A DNA stretch of 64,000 nt from contig OZ020586.1 in assembly GCA_963971535.1 (NCBI GenBank), positions 76,360,703 to 76,424,702 of the forward strand. The letters run 5' to 3'. This DNA comes from Notolepis coatsorum. Its lineage: Eukaryota > Chordata > Actinopteri > Aulopiformes > Paralepididae. The notes below the pieces were generated by a model. That model did no database searches, had not been told where the DNA came from, and saw only the letters and a list, made by a program, of their open reading frames with translations. Position numbers and translations under genes: made by a program. Below, in pieces: positions 1 through 11,300 of this stretch. Numbering within the stretch: position 1 is the stretch's first letter; the number at the start of each line of letters is the position of its first letter.

Positions 1-683
1 CAAAGTGTTTCACAACAGTAAAAAATACAGGCATAAGCGAGCATAAAAAAAGATGGAGGTAGCAAGGTAAGGTAAATCAGTGTTTCACATTAGGATCTAG
101 CATCCCAATAGGCCTTTCTGTTTACAGTTTCATTCAGTAATAAACAAATAATAAAAATTGAATAGACGGAGTAAGAACAAAGTGCGGTTGGATTCAGTTT
201 AAAAAATAGGCAAAAAATTATAAAATAGAACGGACATACAACAGGGTATTTAATACAACAGAGCAGTGCATCAGTAAGAAGTAAAAAGTGTGATAAAATA
301 GTAGTTCTGGCAGTGACATCACCTTCTGGCGACACACATAATCATAATCAACTTAATTAAATAGCACATTTATAACAGTTGTGGCTGTACGAACGTGCTT
401 CACAGATAAAAGCATGGAGCAAAAAAACATATACAGTACATATACTAAAACATAATAGTGCAAATACAAATAAGTATAAGGGTTCAGATAGAAATAAAGA
501 ATTAAGATAAAAGAAAGAAAAGTGCAGCAGATTACAAACAAAAACTATAGTTCTATGGTTAAGTAGATGACCGTAAACAGCGGTCCCTTTATACAAAACT
601 CCTTCACTACTAACATTAACAATGAAGAGGGTCACATGGAAAACGTACCAGCAAAAAATCAAAGAAAGAAAACGAACCGATAT

Positions 684-1060
684 TTAAGATAAGATATTCC
701 TTTATTGATCCCCTTGGGGAAATTCAGGCATCATAGCAGCATGGGCGAGGGGGGAGGGGAGGTACAGGTACATGGTAATAGTAGAAGACATAATACAGGT
801 CATAAAATTATAGTACAGTAGAAAAGTACAAATAAATAGGCAGTGTAAACAATATAACAATATAATGAACTCGCATATGAGGAAGTAGGCAGTGTAAATC
901 AAGGTGCAGATGAGGTGCAGTTATATTTGCATTACAATAAATATAGTTACAATAGATTATAATCAAAATATATGCTGTAAGTATACAGTATACACAGGTG
1001 CAGTATGCATAAGGTACATATGCCGTGATATTCGTCATACGTTATACGTTGTCCGTTTAG
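684..1060 (-). repeat. LINE-like 3' tail remnant, minus strand
   Basis: The block begins with an AAGATAAGATA pentamer run and then TTCCTTTATTGATCCCC, the reverse complement of a 3' end of a kind common in fish retroelements. It is followed by AT-rich 3'UTR-like sequence with no long frame. The family is assigned by pattern only and the right-hand boundary is uncertain. Confidence 0.45.
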
Positions 1061-2179
1061 GTGGGAGTCAGACACACTAATTTCAGCGAGGCAACAAGTA
1101 CACAGGATGAGCTACACTACTGATTAACACATTCCCCGCCATAGGTTATATCCATCAATATAGCCAGTCTGCCAGCACTATAACCCTATGGAGATGTTTA
1201 CCTTCTTTGCAGGGCTATAACTTTTTAAATTGTATTGCTATATTGACATTACTATGGCCCATTCAACATCGATTATCTATCGTTCAGGATGTGGGAACGT
1301 TATATTTTTTTATTCATACATTGTTGTGTTACTAGCGTCGAGAATATAAGTGTTTTTAATCTTTTCTGCTGTAATTCCAAAAACAGTAGTTATAGGCCCT
1401 GAAGCATATATAGATTATCGATTGGCGTTTCTTTCCCATACACGCTATATTAAAAAATTCAAATGTATATGATCGGTATACATTATGCTTCATCATGCGT
1501 GAAGGAAAGGGGGGGGGGGGTCGTTTATAATTCCTTGATATGTTGAGCAGATGGTTTGCAGTGAAATGAATAAACAATCGGGTTGAAAATAACTTTACTG
1601 TCCTCTTACCGTGCGCCGATGAGACTGGATGAGAAAGATCCCAATTATTTGACGCCGATCTCCTACATCCATTTCCGGTTTGTATGGCGCAATAAACGCC
1701 GAAATCATATCGATTATTGCATTATGGCAGCGATCCATATGCACTATAGTGTTTGTCTGGATCCACGTAACAAGATGTGACTGTCGGAGGAATTTCCTCT
1801 ACACACCGATCACACCATCCGGTTTTGAGAGTGTACCTCGCCCGACCATCCACCAGGCGGCGGTATTGAGGCATTGCAGTCCCATTCAGGGTCCCGCTGC
1901 AGCACCGGAGGTTGGGTGGATGAATTATGAATGCCATGGCGAAAAAAATGAAATATTGATCTAAGCAGCGTTGTTGGCGTTCAACGCATGGCAGGCAATA
2001 ACGCTGTACAGCGTTTTTGGCGCTGGATGTGTTAAGAAGTCTTTATTTGTCATGCAGATTAACACACACATGCGAGACGGGCGACGCACAGGAACACACA
2101 CACACATGCACTGAGTCACAGATGAAATGTGTCTCTGCACTTTTCCCATCCCGTCGACCTCCCGTTACATTGATCAAAT

Positions 2180-2475
2180 CAAATGTATTTGTAGAGCCCG
2201 AGATCACATGGAATTGCCCCCATGGGCTGTACAAGTCAAGAAGACATCACAATAGAGCAAGAACAAAAACCACCATCAAATCCAAATATGCAACACTCCC
2301 AGACTTTCCCCAATGAAGATAAGGAACGACTCACTAAAAACCTAGCAATAGGAAAGAAAAGCACCACCGTGGAGGAGAGAAACCTCAGATGGGCCGTTCA
2401 AAGGGGATCCCCCATCAGGATGTCGGTGATAATATAAGATAAGATAAGATAAGATAATGGATGGATGGATGGAGA
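2180..2475 (+). repeat. Dispersed repeat ending in (ATAAG)n and (GGAT)n
   Basis: Starts near ATTTGTAGAGCCCGAGATCA and runs through the sequence before GGATGTCGGTGATAATATAAG into an (ATAAG)n run at 2434-2456 and a (GGAT)n run at 2457-2473. A short-tandem tail of this kind is typical of fish non-LTR elements and their SINE partners. No coding capacity is seen. Confidence 0.45.
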
Positions 2476-3305
2476 ATAGAACAGGTGAATAATTGGTATG
2501 TATGTATGTATATATACATGTAATGAAACACATATATATATATACATACATGGTAGCAATAGTATCTAAGGTACATAATAAAAGAAAATTATTTAAATAA
2601 ATAGAGCTAAGAACAACAACAAAAAAGCATAGGAAAACGAGCGCTGGTATTAAAATAAGATAACGGCTAAAAGTCCAGGCTCGGAGCTCAAAGTATCAGT
2701 CATATTCCCCAGGGGGTAGGAGAACCGCTCGGATCCAGTTGAAGTAGAGCGGGCATGGTTAGATGTCGGTCAACTGATGGCGACTGTGGTAGTCGGAACC
2801 GGTTTGAGGAAGAATAGCCGCTGCAGTCGATGCTGTTAGCCACATCAAGGACGTTGTCTGTCTAAGTCTTTTAATTCATTATTAATGAGGAGTGGGTTGA
2901 CGCTGTGTCCTTCTCCGCCAGATTTGTGTTCGTTTTGACGAACAGAAAGGTTCAGAGAGGATGAACTTTTGGAAGTGACTGATACGTTACCGTCCGCACT
3001 AGAGCTGTTGTTTCTGTAAAGGCGTGATTATGTTGGGTTAAAAAACCTTCCGTCAAATTTCGATCCGTTCATTGGCGGATCAATGTAGCCGCAGACTAAC
3101 TGTGTTTTCATGCATTTCTCTATGACTGCACGTGTATTACATTATATGAATGTTCAATTTTACATTTGACCGGGAAATTATAATCTTGTCGGCCAAAGAT
3201 GATTGGAAACCCTGGGTGTGTCGGGTACATTCTTGTGATTTTTGTGTGTTCAGATTTGGGTGTGTATAATATCCTTATTTCTGTGTGTGTTTGCTCTGGT
3301 TGCAG

Positions 3306-3350
3306 TCATTGCTCGCCAAACAGCCTCCTGTGACAGCAGGACGACCAGTG
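3306..3350 (+). CDS. dync1li1: dync1li1 exon encoding SLLAKQPPVTAGRPV
   Basis: This is a 45-bp phase-0 exon between CTCTGGTTGCAG and GTAAGAATC. Its 15 residues match the LIC1 segment that follows the conserved LQ pair, and the next exon continues directly with DATSRAPSGSPR. A 30-bp minisatellite begins about 16 bp after its donor. Confidence 0.9.
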
Positions 3351-6300
3351 GTAAGAATCTATTTATCTCTCTGTCCATCCATACCTCTATCAGTTCATCT
3401 CTCTGTCCATCCATACCTCTATCAGTTCATCTCTGTCCATCCATACCTCTATCAGTTCATCTCTGTCCATCCATACCTCTATCAGTTCATCTCTGTCCAT
3501 CCATACCTCTTATCAGTTCATATCTCTATTCATACATATATGATCTATGCACATGTATCTTGTGTTTTAAATAAATAAAACCTTTTTGTATTTAAATGTG
3601 TTTTATTTCATAAACCTTTTTGTATTTAAATGTGTTTTATTTCATTTCCAGGACGCCACTAGCAGAGCACCCAGTGGTTCTCCCAGGACAAGTAATCGGT
3701 CGGCAGCAGTCAACGTAGCCAACGCCATGCCCCAGTCAGGTACCAACCTCACTTCCAACCTTGTGCCCCAGTCAGGTACCAACCTCACTTCTAACCTCAT
3801 TCCCCAGTCAGGTACCAACCTCACTTCCAGCCTTGTGCCCCAGTCAGGTACCAACCCCACTTCTAACCTCATGCCCCAGTCAGGTACCAACCTCACTTCT
3901 AACCTCATGCCCCAGTCAGGTACCAACCTCATTTCTAACCTCTTGCCCCAGTCAGGTACCAACCTCACTTCCAACCTTGTGCCCCAGTCAGGTACCAACC
4001 TCACTTCTAACCTCATGCCCCAGTCAGGTACCAACCTCACTTCTAACCTCTTGCCCGTCAGGTACCAACCTCACTTCTAACTAGAGATGTTCCGATACCA
4101 TTTATTCCTTCCCGATCTGATTACGATACCTAAGCTTTGGATATCGGCCGATACCGATACAGATCCGATACAGTGCATACATTTTAAAAGGGGGAAAACA
4201 ATTATATTATATAAATTATAAAAAAATATATATATATTACAGCTACTGTTTTATACAGTATATACAGTTTTTTAGTAATAACTAGAAAGTAATGGTATTT
4301 ATTCAACAACAGGTGATTGTATAGATTAGTATTAGTATCATTAACTCATTGACCGCCACGCCCATATGACCAAATTAGGGCTAGCACGCCACTGCTTTAA
4401 TCAATGGGAGGACCGGGAAATTTGCGAGTGCTTAAAATATATCTTAAATTATGGCTATGGGTCTAATACACCCGTCGCTTATCAATGACTTGCTTGCAGT
4501 CAACATGTACGAAACGTTTTGAATACGAGTATAGTTTTGGAGATTTCTAGTAATTCCAGAGAAAGACGCGATAATAGCCCTTTAGTGGAATACACAAAAC
4601 ACGTTGTCATTTTTCGGCTGATTTATGAATCGTTTTCAAATAAACGCTAGATTATCGATAGTATATGTGCACAATACAAAAGTGGGCTGAAAAATCTATT
4701 ATCCGTGCCTTGCTCAGCACCGGCACGCACACACACGCACACACAGACACGTTGTGATCGCTATGAAAAAAACATCTGATTAACCCAAGACTGGTAACAT
4801 AGAGTCCTTACCTCACATCAGATGTTCTGCAAAAAGATTCATCCAATTCCTGATCGCCATTCCAAATATCGATCGCGTCCATTGATCCAACGTTAGAGTC
4901 CAAAACACATAATCCACGCTACTCCCAGTCCCCCCAGTCAACGTGGTACAATGATACTGCATGCTCATGCTACACTCAGGTACCAACCTCACTTCTAACC
5001 TCATGCCCCAGTCAGGTACCACTACCAACCTCACTTGGTCCCACCTCTATGACCTAACTTAAAAACATGACCCGATTTTAAAAACATGACCCGACTTAAA
5101 AACATGACCTGACTTAAAAACATGACCCGACTTAAAAACATGACTCGATTTAAAAACATGACTCGATTTAAAAACATGACCTGGCTTAAAAACAAAACAT
5201 GACCTGATTTAAAAACATGACCTGACTTAAAAACATGACCTGACTTAAAAACATGACTCGATTTAAAAACATGACCTGGCTTAAAAACAAAACATGACCT
5301 GATTTAAAAACATGACCTGACTTAAAAACTTGACCTGATTTAAAAATATGACCTGACTTAAAAACCTGACCTGATTTAAAAACATGACCTGACTTAAAAA
5401 CATGGCCTGACTTAAAAACATGACTCGATTTAAAAACATGACCTGGCTTAAAAACATGACCTGATTTAAAAACATGACCTGACTTAAAAACATGACCTGA
5501 TTTAAAAATATGACCTGACTTAAAAACCTGACCTGATTTAAAAACATGACCTGACTTAAAAACATGACCTGACTTAAAAACATGACTCGATTTAAAAACA
5601 TGACCTGACTCGGGCGGTGGTTAGACCTTTCGTTTAATTTTCGTTTCATTGTCATATGCGTTTCGCCGCGACGTGGCAGCCTCGAGTCACACTTTCGTTT
5701 TTGTCACCTGAGCACACTGATGTAGTACACTGCCAAAGCAGTAGGTGGCAGTAGGTGGCAAACATGAAGGCATTTTCAACCAATCATAACTTGAATGTGC
5801 CAATACACTTCCTGGAAGCTCCAGCAAAGAAAATGTCAACAAGGCAGGCGCCTATGCCGCGCCACCATCTTGCCTATTTACTCAATGCAGCAATTATTTT
5901 TCAGCAAAGCCTAATAAAAGTGCAATAAACAAAACGGATACATTCACTGTGTGTTCTGCCTGTCATTTGTTGATGAAACAAAACTAACATCAACACAAGT
6001 GACCACCAAGAGCGGATAGTTTAGTCTAAAAAAGATCGGTAGCATTGTTAGCTGCATGCTAACGTCAATGGAATTTGCCATTATAACAGTATAGCATTGT
6101 GGCTAGAAGCTAACGTTAGCTCACGCTACTTAGCCAGCACCAAACTGATGATATCGGGAGCTATCAGTAGTTAGATAACATTAGAGACAACGCTGTGTGT
6201 ATTAAACAAAGGTGAATAGATGACTGGGCCATTTTGTTTAATGCTTGTTAAGTTGAAAGAGGAGCTTTGAGCTAACATGGTCTGATAGCTCACGTTAGCC

Positions 6301-8262
6301 AGCTGCTCATGCAATCGGTAATGCTAGCAGAATGAATGGATGTAAACTTTATTTAACATATTGCATATGGGTACAATACAATACGGCTCAATACAAACCA
6401 TTGTTAAGGGAATGCAGACTGTTGTAGCTTGGACTGGGGTCCTTATAACAATAACTTGACAACACATGGTAGCTGCTGCAGCTATTTGGGACAGCTCTGC
6501 CTCTGTCCCAAACACACACACACACACTCTGTTGTCACCGGAAGGGCACGCAGATGGTATCTACTGCGCATGGGCGTTTTCGCAACAACGGCTCCGTGCA
6601 GACTACACGGCTGTTGTCGGCACGTTTTTTAGGGGTTCTCCAAAACGCAAACACAATTTAGCGTTTCAGCCGTATCCCCAAAAAAACGCCAAAAAACGCA
6701 TTTCTGTGTAATAGGGACATCAAACGTATTCAAAAACGTATAAAAACGAGCACAAAAACACTGTCTAACCCCTGCCTCAAAAGGCTTGTTTTCATAATTG
6801 TTGGAAGCCAAAATCAAGAAGAAGAAAAAAGTTGATTAAATGCCCAGCCCTAGTGTGTGTGTTTGTGTGTGTGTGTAAATGCCCAGCCCTAGTGTGTGTG
6901 TGTGTTTGTGTGTGTGTATAAATGCCCAGCCCTAGTGTGTGTGTGTATGTGTGTGAGTGAGGTGTATTCCATGGATTCAATTAAAATCCATGTAACCGGC
7001 CTGTCTCTGTATGTAGCAGGTCAAACCAGTGAGGGGGTGCTGGCTAACTTCTTCAACAGTCTGCTGACCAAAAAGGCCGGGGCAGGGAGTCCCGGGACGC
7101 CAGGCGGGGGCAACAGCACCCCAGGGACAGTACGCAAGTCAGGTAAGGGGCCGGACACACACACACACAACTTTGTTTAAACGGTTAGACCTGCAACTTG
7201 TTGTACAAGCTAGATTATTGAGTTGGGTTGAGTTGAACCAGAGTTGTCCTCCTAACAGCAATGCTGCCCTTATGAGCTCTTCTAGTCGGGCTGGACCAGT
7301 GCCGTGGAATCCATGAAAGACTACATTTCTAAAGCGTCAAATGTAGTCTTTCATTACTGTAGGTTTAAATCTACAAGCTGGGATTCATTTGATCAAGGTC
7401 AAACAGTACAAGGTGCCAATCTTCTATTAGTGTAGGTTTAAATCTACAACCTGGGATTAATTTGACAAATGTAAACTTTGGGTTTATACACATACGTCTT
7501 TGAAGATTTTGACTTGCAGACGGAAATGTATTTTTAGACGTTTTTTTTCTTTTTTTAGTAAAACTCGTGTTTATCTGAGAAGTCAAGTAAAACTCATGTT
7601 TATGAGAAATTTTGCAAAACTCATGTTTATCTGAGAAGTCGTGCAAAGCGCACGTTTATATGAGAAGTCGTGCACAACTCACGTTTATCTGAGAAGTCGT
7701 GCACAACTCGTGTTTATCTGAGAAGTTGTGCAAAACGCACGTTTATCTGAGAAGTCGTGCAAAACTCACGTTTAACTGCCACAGGCTGCCGGTCCTTGTA
7801 TCAAAGACACAGACAATACATTTCAGAGTGAAAAATGTATCTTCAGTCCAATAAATCACTAATGTTAACAAGGCCAGCTGTGGGCCATACTGGAATCATG
7901 AATTGGGCCTTTTAGTGTTGCGGTTCTACATAGGTTTGATAGGTATGTGTGTGTGAGGGAGAGTGTGAGGATTCATTCATTCATTTATTTATTTATTTAT
8001 TACATTAGTCATCAAAGTGTTTAATGTTAGTCTGTCACATCATTCCTCAGTCATTCCCATCTGTGCTTTTTCCCCTCTCATCCTTTATTCCCTCCTTTCT
8101 TCTTCCTTTGTTCTTTCTGTCCTTCCTTCGTTCTTTCTTTCTTCCCCTCCCTCTATTTTTACCTCCGTCCTCTCCTCTCCCTATACCTCTTACACCCGTC
8201 CTGTTTTTCCAGACCTCTGAAAGTGGCACATGGTCGAGAGACTCATGTCAGTGGATGATTGC

Positions 8263-8333
<71 letters not shown>

Positions 8334-11300
8334 GCACATACCACGCCTGTTTGTTACTGTGTGTGACACATCCATCTAATTCGTAGGCCCTTTTCTACAG
8401 CAGCCATTTTGAAGGGTGAACAACACAGGTGTAACTAATAAAACGACGGTTCTGCTCCATTTAGGTGCGTCAGAGAGCCAGGGTCCTGGTAGTGTACATG
8501 CCGGGCTCACTGGGTCGGCTCTGGCAAACCTAAACGGAACAGAACCACAATTCATCGTATTAGTTACATGCTGCCACGACGCGTCAAAATGGCCGCCATG
8601 AAAAGTGTGTATTCGTAACGTACAGTAGTAGCTCATAGTCTTCTGTAGGGGTGGGACGATAACGATTAATTCACAAGACTATACTGTGGCGGCATTTGGC
8701 CCTCAACAACGATAACGTCACGATACACGATATCTGTGATAATCGATATATTGCAAGACATTTAATCTACAATACAATACATGTAACTGAAGAAGAAAGG
8801 ATACCCATAAAAAGGCAAAAAGCAGGGATTATGTATCAGGGTTCGCACAAGGTCTTTGAAGTGCTTAAAGTGCTTGATTTTTTACCAAAAAAAGTCAAGG
8901 CCTGGAATTCCTTGAAAATAGCAATTTTTTTTAACAAGGTGCTTAAAAAGTAATTTTTTTTAACAAGGTGCTTAAAAAGTTATTGAAATGGAAATCAAAC
9001 ATTCGCATTGAAAGTTTTGTTCATCCATAATAAAATTGTTCTAAATCAAGAAATATAATTTTTTTTATCTAAAGTATAATTAATAGTCGGAAATTTGTTT
9101 TAAGCCATAAATATTTGATCAGAATTATTTTTTAATAAAGAAAACTGCATTTAAAAGTTCTTTTAAAATGAAAGATATTGCTTGGAAAAGTACTTTAAAG
9201 TCCTTGAATTTCATTTTGCAATGTCTGTGGGAACCCTGTTTTTTTTTTGCATAGTGCCTCTTTAAAACACACTGACTGCAACTTTGATTATTATTAATTA
9301 ACTATTAATGATGTCCCCAATGTGTATATATACATCATCTGTTTTATCTAATAAGATAACGTTTTCAGTCTGTTCACCTCATTCCAATATTTTTTATTGC
9401 AGTAAAATGGGATTGTCAAGAAATCGAGACTTGGGGTCACTGTATCTATATAATATCGGCATGCAAAATATCGCAATATATTGCTGTATCGGTTTCCCCT
9501 CCACACACCCCTATTGTTCTGTGTACAATTTCATTCTTAACATCATTCATGATATGTGTGTGTGTGTGTGTGTGCGCGCTAGTCAGGGGATGCTGGCCAC
9601 GTTAAGGTGTGTGCACAGGATGTTTGCATCGTTGCTCGTGCATCATTCCTCCTTGGAAACATCCCCCATCATCCTCCTTTGAACTCATCCCTGAACTGAG
9701 ATTCTCTTACTTTAATCAGCCCTCGTCCTCAACTAGGGATGTTCCGATCCAACTTTTTTTTGCCCCCGATTCTGATCCGAGTCATTTGGTATAAAGTTTC
9801 TGCCTGTACCGAGTCCCGATACGATATTTGTATTTTCCTAGATAATACAGCTGCACACTTAAAGCATATTAAAGTTAGTAAAAACCAATCCAGCTTAGGA
9901 AGGATATGCTTGGTCATTGAATAGCTCTGCTTAAAGAAAAGAATAGCCTCCATCACAGCTTTCCCTTTAATGATTTGCATTCATTCTTTAACAAATAAAG
10001 GATCGGAATTTGATCTGGCTTAATTTAGCTGATACCGATGAATGAATGAATGAATGAAAACTTTATTTAACAGATTGCAGAATGGGTACAATACAGTACG
10101 GCTCAATAGTACGATCAATTAAAACCTACTGGCTTCGAGTCCGATCTGGTCGGGACATCCCTATCCTCAACCCCTTAAACCTTACGCTACTTCCTCCAGC
10201 ATTCTACGAGGAAAAGTCTTTATTTATATCACAGGAGTCTGTTATATGGATATGATGCATGTAAGGTGATTATGTTTTCTTCAGGGTGTCTACAGGTCTT
10301 TTTTAGTATAGAAATTCCAGACACTGTGATATTCCCTCAATTCTGTGCGGAACACTCTATACCCATTGTCTACTGAACACTCTATACCCATTGTCTACTG
10401 AACACTATACACCCATTGTCTACTGAACACTCTATACCCATTGTCTACTGAACACTCTACACCCATTGTCTACTGAACAATCTACACCCATTGTCTACTG
10501 AACAATCTACACCCATTGTCTACTGAACACTATACACCCATTGTCTACTGAGCACTCTATACCCATTGTCTACTGAGCACTCTATACCCATTGTCTACTG
10601 AACACTATACACCCATTGTCTACTGAACACTCTACACCCATTGTCTACTGAACACTCTACACCCATTGTCTACTGAGCACTCTATACCCATTGTCTACTG
10701 AACACTCTACACCCATTGTCTATTGAACACTCTACACCCATTGTCTACTGAACAATCTACACCCATTGTCTACTGAACACTCTACACCCATTGTCTACTG
10801 AACACTCTACACCCATTGTCTACTGAACAATCTACACCCATTGTCTACTGAACAATCTACACCCATTGTCTACTGAACACTCTACACCCATTGTCTACTG
10901 AACAATCTACACCCATTGTCTACTGAGCACTATACCCATTGTCTACTGAACACTCTACACCCATTGTCTATTGAACACTCTACACCCATTGTCTACTGAA
11001 CAATCTACACCCATTGTCTACTGAACACTCTACACCCATTGTCTACTGAACAATCTACACCCATTGTCTACTGAGCACTCTATACCCATTGTCTACTGAA
11101 CACTCTACACCCATTGTCTACTGAACAATCTACACCCATTGTCTACTGAGCACTCTATACCCATTGTCTACTGAACACTATACACCCATTGTCTATTGAA
11201 CAATCTACACCCATTGTCTACTGAACAATCTACACCCATTGTCTACTGAACAATCTACACCCATTGTCTACTGAACAATCTACACCCATTGTCTACTGAA

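Larger units (their letters stand above)
1..3305. other. Non-coding stretch upstream of the first visible dync1li1 exon; probable intron
   Basis: I see no protein exon here. The following exon (3306) opens in the middle of a protein and has a 3' splice site, so this stretch should be dync1li1 intron. It is AT-rich and built of repeat remnants: retroelement-like tails around 350-420 and 684-1060, a block starting near 1132 with ATTAACACATTCCCCGCCAT that resembles the start of blocks near 4340 and 57915, a CA tract near 2090, a LINE/SINE-like tail at 2180-2475, and a diverged element at 2875-3215. A short minus-strand reading frame at 1722-1937 with scattered cysteines may be a decayed transposase tail, but this is too weak to name. 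Confidence 0.6.

Noticed and set aside
1080-2030. Possible piggyBac remnant (Cys-containing frame at 1722-1937, TTAAC start near 1132)
   Set aside because: The cysteine pattern is too degenerate and no matching right terminus with TTAA was found.
3642-4040. Minus-strand 132-codon frame with PDWGMRLEVRLV repeats
   Set aside because: It is the antisense reading of the 36-bp minisatellite and overlaps a true sense exon.
5281-5655. Minus-strand 124-codon frame of FLSQVM repeats
   Set aside because: Product of the 18-19-bp minisatellite.
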